From: Puffinus mauretanicus
Lineage: Eukaryota; Chordata; Aves; Procellariiformes; Procellariidae
NCBI GenBank assembly: GCA_023333565.1
Contig: JAJKFH010002438.1
Location: 930,001-994,000 of the forward strand
Direction: 5' to 3'
Length of the DNA stretch: 64,000 nt
The notes under the pieces are model-generated. The model was not told the origin of the DNA. It did not search any database and worked only from the letters and a program-made list of their open reading frames with translations. Positions 21,641 to 35,300 of the stretch are shown piece after piece. Each line of letters begins with the position of its first letter. The stretch's first letter is position 1. Position numbers and translations under genes: made by a program.

Positions 21641-24600
21641 TGACCTACTACAATAAGGAATGTGCATCTGAACACAAATCTATTTTTACCTTAGAAATAT
21701 CAGGACCATTTTTCTGGTGTTACTATTTCCCCCTCTCTGAAGGTTGGAGATGTAGGCAACAGCTTTTTCACGCCTTAAAAAAATACAACAGAAAATATGT
21801 CAACATTGCAAGCAAAAGCACAGAACAGCACTGGTTGGAATATCAGCATTAGCTTAGATATATCTTGGGTGACAGAAGGAAAGACGTAGTGTCGTGGTCT
21901 GGAGACGGGGCAAGCAAGGAGGCACATACCTGGAATCAGTCTGGACCAGCAAAGCCTGTGCTGAAGTGCTGAAGTCTAAACTGCTGCTGCTGGAAGCACA
22001 GCAAGCCAAATTAAAGCTAGTTTAGACACACGTGGAGGAAGTCCTCCATGCACACATGGTTGTGGTGCAATTCTGGTTTGTCAAGAGACAGGCTGCCACC
22101 AAGTTGAACAGCATTGCCTTCCACAAAAGCAAAGTCCTGCCTCTAGTTCCTGGCCTCTGCTGAATTTCAAGCTTTGGGCAATCTCTACCCACCTACTGAG
22201 GCTCTGGAGCCTGGCTTCTCTCTCCGGCGTGAAAAACAAGGTCTCAGGACTACAGCTGCCCCTAACTTCTGAGCTGTGGGTGCCCACCCACCCCTGAAGA
22301 CACAGATGCCTTCAGAAGTACCAGAGACAGCTGGATCCATCATAGCCAGCTCTGGGCACTAAGAGCTTAAAAAATCCCAAGCTCTTCCTGCACGGCTGGC
22401 TGACCTCAGCAGTCAGCGAGCTGACACGCAGAAGTCTCCCTCAGAGATGTTGCTCCTATTGAGGTCCTACAGCTTCCCAAAGGGATCCCCTTCTCTCTCA
22501 TGACCACCCCGCCTGGGAAAAACGCCTATCTAAAGGCTGAATAGGAGGATATTATATATTATATTACCTTTCCCCTCTTCAAGCAACAACCACAGAGGCT
22601 GCCAATCACATCTGGTGGTCAGAATGCAGATGTGCCCCCAGAAGGTGACTCTTCCCAACTGTCTGCCAGACCTTCAGTGAAAAAAAAAAAGCACTAAACC
22701 AGTAAGTATTGGCCACTGTGCCCATCTGTCCCCCCCCCAGTCACTCAGGTTTGCTGCCTTCTCACTGCAGCATTCACACTAATTTTCATATCTCCTAAGT
22801 AGAAAAAGGTCAGTCCTGAATTTCTAGCAAAACATGAAATCAAAATAATACCTAAAAAAAAAGGACAAAACTATTCTGACTTTATATACTGCCACGGATA
22901 ATTTTAAGAGTTATTTTTCCTGATGCAGGGGCAAAAGCAAAAGGCTGAGGAAACCAACATATTAAAGAGAGATAGCAGATACTAGCTTTCCAAGAATATA
23001 TGCTACTTATCAAATGTATTGATTAGGCTAGTGAATATTCCAATTATTAAATTCTTTCTTCTTACAACCTTGATGGGAGTTTTACAAGCAGCCTTCTCAT
23101 ACAGACTGCAGGATGGAAGTTGGTGCATGCAGAGGTACCTGTGTATGCAAACAAAAGTACATTACATTTGTACAAACGACTGGATATAGCTAATAAAAAC
23201 CACTGTTCGCTGCTGCTTTTTGATGCCAGCATCTCAAACAAGATTCATTTAAAGGAGATCTTTAAGTGTCTTTCTTAAAGCTGCATGTCTTCGGACTTGC
23301 TAGCCCAGTGCAATATACCCTCCTACAGCTTATGCTTGATCTGCAATCTCTTACTTAGCAAAACAAATCATAAGACATCTTATACAAATCACTGCACTCC
23401 TTAACTGATTAGGTGATGCTAACAGAGGACTTCCCAACTCAATAATCACCCACTCAGCGGCACATTTCAGCCAGCCGAGCCAGGAAGCGCTTTGGGATGT
23501 AAATTCCAGCCATCAGGAAACATCAGGAGAGGTTTCCACCATCAGTTCAACCCAGAGGGGTTGTGCTTGTGGCTGGCTTCAGCAGCTGCAAAGGGAAGTC
23601 TTCCTCTGAAAATCCAAAAGGTTCTTGCCAGGAAAGGTTTGCAAGACGGTTGTGAATTTTCACTCACCTTGCTGGCAAGGCAACCTTCCTCCGCACACCC
23701 TTCCCCTTGAAGATGAACCTTCTACCATCCAAGGCACGTCTAGGGAAGGAGAATTCTTGGTTTCACATCTGGCTGATGAACTAATCAACACAAGTGAAAA
23801 AAACCCCGATATCTACCAGCTAGTACGTTTTTCTGCTCAGGGTGAGCTTACACAGCTCTAGCGCCAGTTTAAAATACAACAGATCTTTGTAACAAGTACT
23901 TTCACGCAGAAGTACTCAACTGTTTTGCATGCATTTGATCTAGTTAAGAGGTTTTTTTTAATCTCATAAAATAACCTATGTAGTGACAGTCTTGTCCATG
24001 ACCATAAAGAAAATGAACATAAGCCAGCTCCACAGTTTTATATCAGGATACAGAACAAACTTCACAAAATGGCAGAAAAAAAAAGGAATTAAATCAGTAT
24101 TTTTTGCACAGACAACTGGTTTTTAATGCTTTGTTTTCAGAACTGCTGTGAAAAACCTAACAATTTTTTTTTCCCCCAAAGCAAAGTAAAAAACTCGGTT
24201 ACTGCTTTGAGGTTTTGTGGTTAACACACAACTTGCAGACAACTTCTCCAGGAAAAGGAGCCTGAGGTTCCGCGTGGTTTAGGCTACTCACAAGCAGGGA
24301 AAAAAAAGAAAAAAAATTCTAGCTTTGCAAAAAGTGTCTGTTGAGAACACTACTGAGTGGAAAGATGAGCCACGTTTTGCCAGAGTCTTCGCTAGGAGCA
24401 AGACAGGAAATTTAAACCTTGCATGATGCGCAGGACTGGTTCATCTCTGGCGACTCATTTTTCATAGACGGAAGCCCTTGTAATTCGTGCTGGTAGCAGT
24501 AACAATTACCCAAGATTTTCTTCTTCCTGGTTTGAATATCAAGGAGCGAATTCCACAATCTGGGAAAGGCCTAAAAAGAGCTGGTTCAGCGAAGCGCACT

Positions 24601-25065
24601 CAGTCCCGTTCAGCAGAAGAACCGCATGGTGCGTCTGGGCAGAGCAGAGCCAGGCAGAGCAGTCAGCAGCGAGCCTGCGGCAAGGGGCAGCTTACTGTGC
24701 CGTCCGGGAAAAGATGGGTTTCAGCATCCGTTCCACGTACAGGGCTGCTCACCAACCCTCCTCTAGCTTACAGCAGGCACAGCCGGGAGGACTTGCAGAG
24801 GAAACAATACAAAACCGTTGCATACTTCGTGCTGATAAGTAAAATAAACAAAATCAAGTGGGTAATATACTTGGAGATAACCTACTTGCCCCCAGCTTTG
24901 GCATGCAGGCCGAGATATTCTAATTACCACTGGACATCACAGCTTGCAGAATTGATCAAAGGAGTAATAACAACACTTGCAATAAAATAAGAAAAAGGAG
25001 GATTTCTCCTCTTTCCAGTTTGTAATTCAGCTAGGAATCAAAAAAGTTCATGCACTTATACAAGA
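21641..25065. other. Intergenic stretch downstream of SEPHS1; no gene seen
   Basis: Unique-looking sequence with an AT-rich patch near 22549-22567, a C run near 22731-22738 and A runs (for example 22680-22690, 24299-24316). A 167-codon frame at 24487-24990 on the plus strand has no recognisable domain or splice context and is not called. Confidence 0.55.
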
Positions 25066-26168
25066 GCAATAAAAAAAATTAAATATTTATTTTGAATAAC
25101 AAGCTTAAGTTCAAGCTGCAATGTTGGCAACGTAGATTTTAAACACAGATCACAAAAGCGTGCACAAAAATGTATTTGAGCGAAGAACAAAATAATACTA
25201 AGAATTATACTAAACAGCTGCTGATTTTAAGGAAACAAAAAAGGCTTGTAATCACTATACAAAATATAAAATGTATTAAACACTACCATCCACAGAACAG
25301 AGGTTTATTTTAGTTTGATTATATTTAAAAATTATTTGTGTAGTTATTTATATAGTGAATTGTAAATGAATATTATACAGTAACCTCCTTTTGGTCTGCA
25401 AAACCTTTGTTGCACTATAGCACATCCAATCACATTGCAAAAAATGAATTATTTTTCCTTACTATCAATAAAGAAAACAATCATTGATAATACAGTAAAT
25501 ATTGTCAGGTCTACAAATAATGAAATTAAAAATGACTCCTTCAACTCTGAAGCGCTTTCCATGCAAAGTCAGCACTTGCTCGTTTATAGAGTGCACCACC
25601 AAGCAATGTCCAGGGTCGTAGATGCTCTTGATAAGACTAAACCTTACAAAAAAAAAATTAAAAAAAAAAAAAAAAATCAAAGATTGAATGTAATCATGCA
25701 ACCCTCTTACTACTGGGTATACCCACTGTGTCGCTTATCAATTTATTGCCTTTCTGGAATATCACTCAAGGCATCAAAATTAGACTTATGATAAATATAC
25801 ATATAATGAAAGGACACAAACTGCTATTCGACACTACTACTGGTAATGTCTGTGCTACGTGAAAGCACCTTTAAAAAGAGCCTATGCGGCAAGAGATAAG
25901 TGTCTAAAGATTCAAAATGAATCAACAGTATTGGATAACAATATAATTCTCAACTCAGAAGCTGCCTCAAGATTAGGTGCATCTTCAGTTAATGTAACAG
26001 GAAAAAAAGGCAATGGATTTTATTTTATTAATTGTATCCACTCATAAACTGACCTAAGGCCACCAGATGTGCAGACACAACAAGTTTTCTTTTCTTTTTA
26101 CAGTTCTTTAAATTGTAGGATGATAAAGGAATAGATCTATTTAAAAACAAACAGCTATTTCATCTATA
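25066..26168 (-). other. SEPHS1 3' UTR (approximate extent)
   Basis: AT-rich sequence directly after the SEPHS1 stop codon. Candidate AATAAA signals on the minus strand lie at 25086-25091 and 25302-25307, with more proximal ones near 25742 and 26020. The most distal would give a UTR of about 1.1 kb. An A-rich run (T-rich in the mRNA) lies at about 25648-25677. Confidence 0.45.
25086..25091 (-). terminator. Possible distal SEPHS1 polyadenylation signal (AATAAA)
   Basis: The plus strand reads tttatt; on the minus strand it is AATAAA followed by a T-rich downstream element. Other hexamers nearer the stop mean alternative ends are likely. Confidence 0.35.
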
Positions 26169-26383
26169 TTAAGAGGTGGCACCAGGCGTCGGGTTCACGT
26201 TCTGAGTGGCCACCTGTGGTGCGACTTCAATGATTCGTGGTTTGTCTATAATTCTGGCCGTGCGGTTGCCCTTCTCTACAATGCCGATAATCCATGCTTG
26301 GTGACCTTCGCCGTATTTTGGAGACTTGATCTCGGCACAGAAACGTGCTGCCTGTTCTCGTGGTAAACAGATGAGGAGGCCTC
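26169..26383 (-). CDS. SEPHS1: SEPHS1 last exon (residues 322-392 and stop)
   Basis: Acceptor ...TTTGCAG, then [19 protein letters not shown] and on to [10 protein letters not shown] and a TAA stop at 26169-26171. The split Gly codon is completed from the previous exon. Confidence 0.97.
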
Positions 26384-29300
26384 CTGCAAAGAAAAAAAGC
26401 AGAGCATTAAAACGTCTGATTGCAAAGGGATCTGCCCAATCCCTATTTAGACAAGCACTTAGTGACTTCTGTCAAACTCCAAGGACTCCAAGAGGAGACA
26501 TGGTGGAAGTCTGAGCTCTTGCTTTACAGAACTAAGTTTGTGCCTGAATTCAGTGTTTAGTGCGTATGTAAATGAAGCCAAATACACACAAAAGATGTTG
26601 GCAAAAGGACATCACACCGATGCCAATAAATGACATACTGAAACACCACCAGCATTGTAAACTTCCAACAGAGGACTGCAAAGTGCCTCTACACAGAAAC
26701 ATTTTGGATAAAGGTCATATTCAGATACCTATAACCACATATTGGTAGCAGCTGATTCTGCAAGTAATCCCATTGCCTGCAATGAAATCATTCATCAAAG
26801 TAGGAGCTATTACCAGAGAATGCAAGAGGCAGAAAATTAAACATAGGCTTGATCCAGTGCTCCCTGTGACAGTCCTTTTGACCCCATTGTTAGGGAATTT
26901 TCTAACCTTTTTTAGCCTTTCCCATAAGATTTTTTTCTCAGAGACAACTCAAAAATATTTTACTTACTAATGAATGCTTTTCAGAAGCAGCACAATAACT
27001 AGTTAGCAAGCTTGACATTCAGTTATTAAACCTGAGAACACTTCCATTATAAGAATCCCAAAGCACTAAAAAAGGTGGCTTGGCAAGTGAATTGTCAGCT
27101 CTGGCACAAATTTCCAGGGAGCTCTCACCAAATCATTAAATCTTTTGGTGCTACCCTTTATTACTAGAGTATTCAGCTTTTCTATATCCCTTACCTCTTC
27201 TACATTTGTGCTACGTTGCAAACGTGTGAAGCACTGCAACACAGAGCAGCAAACTCATCTGCAGACGCCTAATTAAACCTCACAGCATTGTACGCTACAT
27301 GTAGTTTGCACAGCAAGTCTGTACACTGTGCTTATTCTGACACACAGCAGCCTCTTGTAAGGGATGTTGAAATATCATCTCCCATTGGAAAATGTTTGGA
27401 GAACATAGGCAAGAGAGTATATTCACGCAAACAAGAATTTGGGCACATGCTGAGGCTTGCTTACTCTTAGAGAGTTACTTGACCCAAAGTCTTCTCGTCT
27501 GGGTGAAGGGCATCAGCCAGCAGCACAAGTCGTACCACCAGCTCTGAGCCAGCCCTAGGGGTGAAGGGGCACCCTGGGCTTGGTGCCGCCTCCTCCTCCG
27601 TGGCCTTTGGACAGCTTCTTAGCACCTTGGGGACCTTTATATTTGCTTTTCCAAGCAAACAGTCCTCTCAGTGGTGACTAAAGACACTTAATTTAAAGCC
27701 ATGAGGAAGAAGTAGCTACTGAACATAAGGAATTATTTATAAGAATATGTGGAAGTGTGAAAGTTATTTTTTAGATTCTGTATGAAGCAAATGAATGTGC
27801 CATCCAGAAAAACGCCTACCTCTCTCAGACATTTCAGAACATAACATCCAGGTACTTCCATCAAAAACAACAAAAAAATACCAGAAACTTGAAAGACAGT
27901 GTTTAAGCTACTCCAGATGTAACAGACAAATCAATTGCAAAGGAATTACAAGCCATTCCCATGAAACGTGCTAAATCAAATTGAAGAGAAACTTACGTCA
28001 TGGTGCAAGCAAGTCAGGGAAGAGGTTTACAAGTGGTAGTGCAAAGAACATGCTAACTAGCCAGAAGGGAGGAGTAGAAGCATGGTGAAAAAGGAAGTAA
28101 GGGAGAGCACAAGAATAATCTTCACTCAACTATCTTTTCCCCCCACACACTCTCTTTCTGCAATTTTGTATCACTTGTACACATACCCTGTTAACATTCT
28201 TTGCCAAGATCAGAAAAATGTACAAAATCCCAGTTTCCAAGCAAAAAATCACTTCTGGCTGCATCCCAGTTTGATCAATAACCCTTAATAGAGGCTATAG
28301 GCTACTCCTGATCAGTAGTAGGATTCCTGTCTGCAGGGATTGTAATTATTTCTCTGGTAGATTGACCAGTCTCTTTAACCTTTTGGGCAAGTCCTTAAGG
28401 CTTTCCACTATGTATTCTATTCTACTCTAGTCTCTTCTATGTTACTGGCGTTCCCAGCTGCTCTGGTTTTTGTCCCATGGACAACTACAAGAAGTCTTCA
28501 CCTGTGCAAGGTCACAGCCACCAGGAGTTTAAGTTGTTGCAACGTGCCTGTGGAAAACAAAGCAGCGGTGCCACTCTGCACTGAAGCAAGCAGCATTTCA
28601 TGGTGTACCAAGTTTCCGAGGTCTGCGTCAGCCACCGCTGAAGACAAAGCAAACGGGCTGCAGAAGGAATGAACAAATGGCCGTGGTGGTTTGAGAGCTC
28701 GCTGCACGCTTCTTTTGGGGGTTGAAAGGACACAGATACTTGTTATCTGTCCTGGTTTACCTTTCTAAAAATCCAAGGGTTTTTTTGGTAGGAGGTTTTG
28801 AACATTGTTGGTTTTAATTGTTCTAGTGCAAGCAGGGAACTGGACAGAAAACTTCAAAAGCAGATTACAAAGCTTTACAATTAAGAGCGGAGATACAAAC
28901 AGCTCATGAATCGAAACCAAGTGTCCTTGCTCCTGCTAATGGCTTTCTCCCACAATGACTAACAAAAGGATGAGATCATGAGCCTTGCCTTGTCAGGCAC
29001 TAACACAGCCCCTCTCTTCTACCCACCTGCCTATTTCCACAAAATTTGCAGAAACACCGTGTTGTTGAGATACCTCTACTACACTAAAAAAGTTGGCTGA
29101 CACCAGTCAATGGTTTATTAGAGGAGGACTGACAAAAATACAGACATGCATGAATAGCCCATATAGAGTAACTCTGTAACTTATTTCTGCAAACAGCCAG
29201 TCTAATAAACAGAATTAGTTTTTTGAAACGAAATGCCTGATTGCAACTTCAACCTTTACCAAAGAGTTACCTAAAAGAGAGAGCAAAATCATGTGAAACT

Positions 29301-32300
29301 GCAATTTTAAGAAAATACACCATAAGTAAGAGTGCCTGGAGGATGGAACAGATGACATAATAGATCTTTCCAACACTGACTTTTGTCAACAGGTGCCCAG
29401 CAAATGCGCACTGGAAAAAACACAACAGTCTTAAAATCCATTCAAATCGTTTTCCAGTGAATTTCTCATTGCCTGCCCACTCTGCTGAAAAACATCTGTT
29501 CACAAATGAAGAAGCTACAGACATATTTCTGGAAGTTTAAGGCAACAGAGAAAGAGCATATCTATATTACAGTATGAACAGCCCTGAGCAACCCCCCAAA
29601 AGGCATCCTCACAACTGGATATACAGGCACGGCAAGACAGACGCTTGCCTTCATATAAATCAACCCCAGGACATGAAGTGCGCAAATGTCGTAGGTCTGA
29701 ATGCTAACGAGCCGTCCCAGCACACCATGCCTGAGCTAACACACACTGCTGCAATGTGTCAGGCTATCTAGCATAAGCCTACAGGACTGCAGTTATATAG
29801 CTTTCAGACCAGAGCTATTATGTCCACGTGGCTATGGATGTTTCTAATATTTGGCAGACACTGCCCTGTAACAAATCCCTATAGCCACCTCTAATGCGAG
29901 AAATGCAACGCTGTGATGAAATAAAATATACATGTTTTGAGGCACCCAAAGTTCACAAATAACCAGATATGTCTTGCTGGTTTTTCCATCATCATCTATC
30001 TATGTTGAAACATAAGCCGTTCAGTGTTTCAGAGACACCTCTTGCGCTCAGTCCCAAAAGTGATTCTGAAGTCGACTGTTTTCTGCTTCCAAGTACTCTC
30101 ACAGCAGTGCGTACATCCGCACCGTCTTACATTCCTTCAGTGAGGAGACAGAACTGGATATCCCCAGGGTGCAGGATGGGCAGCTCTGAAGGCTCAAGCA
30201 CTCGGTTTGCAGCTAAACCATTCCCATGCCAACTGCTATACAAACCTCTGCCACAGCCACTCACCTGAAAGAGCATCCTGCAGTTCCAGCTCTGTCTCCA
30301 CGCTATTTTTTGGCCTCTTTGCAACTGATAACAAATGCTACTAGCACTCTGCTTATGTGGACTCCTGGGTAGTAAGAATCTGTCTGGTGCTACCAACCTT
30401 ATGGACACAGCTTGCCAAACTGCCACCAGATATTTCTGGTCTCTGCTGACTGACGCTGGATTTGAACTCTTGAAAGGGTTCACGTCCCATATCCTGTTAC
30501 ACATCATCTGAACCATACAGTCTCTGTAGGACAGAGCGTCTGTTTAAACACAGATGGCTAAGGAACAATTCAGCAGATCATGGTTAAGTTGTGTATTCGC
30601 TAGGGGAAAAGTTTATGGCTCTCACTGTGGTGCTTCTTTCCAGATCTTCGGACTGTTTTGCTTCAAGGGGCCCCCTCTGTTGTGAAGTGCAGAGAACTTG
30701 GATAATACTTTTGGAGAGCAGGAAGAGGGTGGAGAAATGAGATAAGAGAAAAGACAGATTTGTTGCTACATCTTCTGCATTTCCCATAGAGAAAGAAAAG
30801 TCAGATTAAAAAAGAAAAACAAGATGGAACAGGACAGAAGATTCAAGGGGAAAATGAAGTATAGAGACTTCCAGCAGAAGACAGTGATCATGCTAGTCAG
30901 CAAAGTGGCCTACACCTTATAATAAGGCAACTTTCAAACATCAGAAGTTCTTATCACCTGATGACTGTTTAAATGCTTATCTGAAACGAACTTTGGTCCA
31001 TAGCCTGATTCTCAGTACATATCTGTTGTATTCATTGTCACCGCAAGTGGCAACTTTGTTAGAGAACTTGGTACATCATGAACATTTTTTTTTCCTGCTA
31101 GTCACAGTCCCTTAAGATTCCCAATATATGTAAGGGAGAAAATCCATATTCTTGGATGTCTGTATGCTGTGGACAGAGAAGACCTCAGTTGCCGAGACTA
31201 GCCCATTCAGCACTAAACTTCACACATATTCATAATGAGAAACCAAACACCACTCATTTGACTGGCAAACCTACTGCAGGTGGCTTTACCTTTGAGAAAA
31301 CTGTGTCAGCTGTGCTGGGATTTTCAGATATTCACTGTTCTGGAGTTAACAGCTATGAGAAAAATAGGTTTCAAAAGAATTCATACTCATCACTAACTTC
31401 TAGCTGCAAAATGTTCTAGATACAGCAAGGGTTTCTATAATAGTGTTTCATAATGAAGTAAAAGGCATTCAAAATAGAATGGTGGTTTGGAAGTTAGGCT
31501 GAAGAAGTTAATTGTGAACAGTTGTGTGGCTAATGCTCAGTAGCTTGGATATACGCCAAACCAACTCTGATTTTGAATGCAAAGCACATGATTTCTACAT
31601 TTGAAATGTTAATAAATTTTAACATGGAGGTGCAAGGAAGGAAGAGGGTGGTACAACTGTCACCTACCTGAAGTCTCCGGACAAGTCCCGTGCATGAGGC
31701 CAAACATATTGCCACAAGCCTTACTGACAGCAGCCATCTTAGCAAGAACAGGAAGGTTATGAATAACAAAGGACACCTCATTTCGCTGCTGCTTGGCAAG
31801 GTTTTGTGCATGCCCCAGGATTCCAAATCCTGTGATGTCTGTAGCTGCATGTGCATTGAAAGTGTGCATGAGTCCAGCAGCTACAAGAGAGGGAGAGAAA
31901 AAAACAACAAATCAGAAAAAAAAAACCTATCAGGAAAAGCAAAGCTTCAACAATATTGTGCACAGTTTGAATGAAGTTGCATACCTTTAATTTGAATCAG
32001 GTTGGGTTACTGTTTAAATTAATTTTAAAAAATGCTTGAAGGAACTGGAATTCACCACTACTGCATGTAACTGTTAAAAAATTCAACTTGTATTTAAGGT
32101 ATTAAATCATGCTGAAAATCCAGCACCGAAGTTGTACTTATGAGCATGCTCTATTAGACACGTGCTACTAATTTGTATTAGCAGTCTAAGGAACAGGGGT
32201 TTGCTCCAGATTAAAAACTTCCCAAAGCTGAGGGCCAGAGAGGTTCTGAGCTCGGCTTTGCTTCATCAAGGGCAAGGACCAGACTCATGCTGGGTCAGTT

Positions 32301-35300
32301 TTCTCACATCTCTTTCCCTGCCACGCCGGAAAACTATCACGTCAGAACTTAAAGTTTAAGAGCTTAAGAGCAAAGCCTGCAGGTTGTGGGGGAAGGGCCC
32401 CAGCCTCCCCACCTATGCACTCACGAAATTCTTGGGCATTTGCAACTACAGAGCCCTGGGTGGGAGAAGGGCACCCCTGCATGCAGGACAATAGCTCCAG
32501 TTAAGAATATTTAAGTGTTGTTAAAGGTGCCTGACAAGAGTGAGTGGAGAAAAACAAAACCAAGAATGCTTTGCCCTTCTTTGGTGCTTCCCAATACACG
32601 AGCAGGACCCGAGTTCTTTTCCATAAGACAATCCTGGTCATTTATTTTTCCTGGAAGACTTTGTGAAAGAATGAAATCCAGTGGGATGACATAACAAATA
32701 CCAAATGAAAACTGAATAAATGGGAGAAGAGATATTTAACTATCCCTGTTCCTTCAACTGAGAAGTAAGGAAACACCTAATTCAATTCTCTGCTTCTCCA
32801 AAGATACTTTGAACAAAGAAGGGAAATCCTGGATTAAAATTTCTAGGGTAAAAGCAGAACCTTCCCCTACCAAAATTAAAAGAAAAAAAAAAAACCACAA
32901 CCACCCACCACAAAACCAGGAAAAAAAACCAGAAAATGTGCTATATATTCCACACTTTGGGAGGCACATAACATGACAAAATTTAAAAAAAAAAAATTAA
33001 ATTGAAGCGTAGAAGAATAAAGAGATTTTCCTTTTTTATTCTATTTCGATTTCTTTTAACCTTATTATAATCAGGCCCTCACAAGTTCTCTAGGCACAGA
33101 AGGAACAAATCCAATAATTTCCCTTTAAAACATCCTCTAACTCACTGGGATGTTACTCGCAGCACTCACATGAGTCATAATCATCTCCAGCAGCATTTGT
33201 GTTTTTGCTGTATAATTAAAAGGGGGCGTTTGATTTTAATTTGCTTGCTTCACAAACACTGAACAGCAGAAAGATGGGGCAGAAGGAAGGGATACAGCAA
33301 CTGTCTCACATTTCCGCATGGCAGTGAAATGAAATTAAGTATGGAATTAGAAAAACCCACAACCTCCCCTCCGTCCCCCAACACACATGTCTTCTTACCT
33401 GTTCTGTTCAGTCGTGCCATATTCATCATAGCTTCCTGGTATGCTAGTTCTACATCTTCTTGCGTTACCACTAGTTTGATTTTATTCCACTTTTCTGGCT
33501 AATGGATGAAATAAAGATGATTCTTTTAGATTTTCAGCTGTAAATTTTAAAGGACACCCTAACCACTTAAAAAAAATCCCTCATCCAAAATGTACTTTTT
33601 TTTTTTTTTAGACTCGATTAAAGACGGGCAAAAGGTTCAACAGTCAGAGGTGTGTGCCTTACTCTGCTGTACCTGAGCAAAGTGCATTTAAAGATCTGTT
33701 AGGCACTAAGCACCTCAAATCTTGCTTTCAGCAGCAGAGTGGCGTGGAATAACCTACCCTAGGGCAAAGAACTCCTTCAAGGCAACTCTCTGGCTTGAGC
33801 TCCACAGCCAAATGAAAAGGACTTTGTTGCTGGATGTTGAGATTTGTAATCTCTGGCTTCTTGGTTTTTTTAAACAAAAATTCTTGATTTCACATCTGGA
33901 CACTTTTGATCAAGAAAGGCCACTGATAGCCACAAGTTCAGGTCTGAGGAATGTATGCTAAGGCAGGATGTAATCACCGTAGTGAGTTAGGATTAAGGCA
34001 GTTTCATAAGCATCTCCTTCCACCCATTCTCCAGTGTCTTATATGGACTCATGCCTCCATCACATACTAAGCAATGCTTTTCATCCCAAAAGGCTCTCAG
34101 AACAATTTAGGAAATGGTACCTTTATAAAGTGCAATTGTTTCATTCAAAGCTGAAGTAATTCCAGATCCAGAATGAAACAAAGCAACTATTTAGCTGTTA
34201 AGAGCAACACTACAAACTGGTTTAACTTTCTTCTTTTTTTGCAATGGAAATAAAATTACAGAGAACTGAAAGTAAACAAAAATAGGATTTTTGACGCCAC
34301 AATGCCTACATTGCCATTCCACAGAGTAAATGCATAGAACAAACTTCCTACTAAATCAAAAGTGAAAAAACTACTAAGAATTGGTATAAGATGCTGCACT
34401 GGGCAAGGACCTTGTCAAAGAGGCTCTGATCCTTAACAAATGAGCACTGACTTTGAGGGGTATAAGAGAGAATCCAGAAATGGCAAGAGGGGGAAAGAGA
34501 CTGGTCAGCCAAAACAAATCATTTGTTAAAGAGCAAGGAAGTATAGCAATAAGATCAGAGCTTCTGAAATTAGGCTGACCAATTAAGTAAGAGAGCAAGT
34601 AAAAAAAAAAAAAAAAAAACACAAGAGGCTATTAGAGAGGGGACAGAATATTCTTGCTGCGGATATGACTGAAAAACCTGAGCAGTCATTCTGTCTTAGT
34701 TTTCAAAAACACGGTTCTGAGGCTGATCGTGGGATGAAAACCAGTCAGATGATGGGAATGGAAATCACAAATGAGGTGGAAGCAGAAGCCAAGGCTGAGG
34801 CTAGAAGAGTCACAAGCACAGGTAGGATACAAATTAGATGCAAATTCCTCTCCACTACAGCAATCCGATATTGGGGTTAGTAGAGAAGAAACAAAGGCAG
34901 AAAAGTTCACAAAAATCCCCAAACAACTTTTAAAAGCAAGCTTAGATTTCCAAATGGGAAGGGTCTGCAGACAACAGCAAGGGCTAGAAAACCCCTTCTG
35001 AAGGGGCACATCACAGCAACCCCTTTCATGCTTTTCAGCTGAAAGAGGAAAAGGCAAAGGGATGCCAGTTCCCAGCTGTGGACCAACCTAATCAGTCCAC
35101 ATCATCAGCCTGGCAGCCAAAGCCACAGCAAACAGCTTCACCCCCAGCACATCCCTGACCTGGTCCCTTGGGGCCCCGATGGGGCCCAGCTCCCTGCAGA
35201 CTCTTTGCAGTCTCTTCCTTTGCACCCTATGGCAGCTGCTGCCAGCAACACAGCTGGGGCTTGGCTGCAACAATGCTGGCAGCAACCAAGCAAGGAGGAC

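Noticed and set aside
24487..24990. Plus-strand 167-codon open frame
   Set aside because: No recognisable domain, no splice or UTR context, intergenic position; length compatible with chance.
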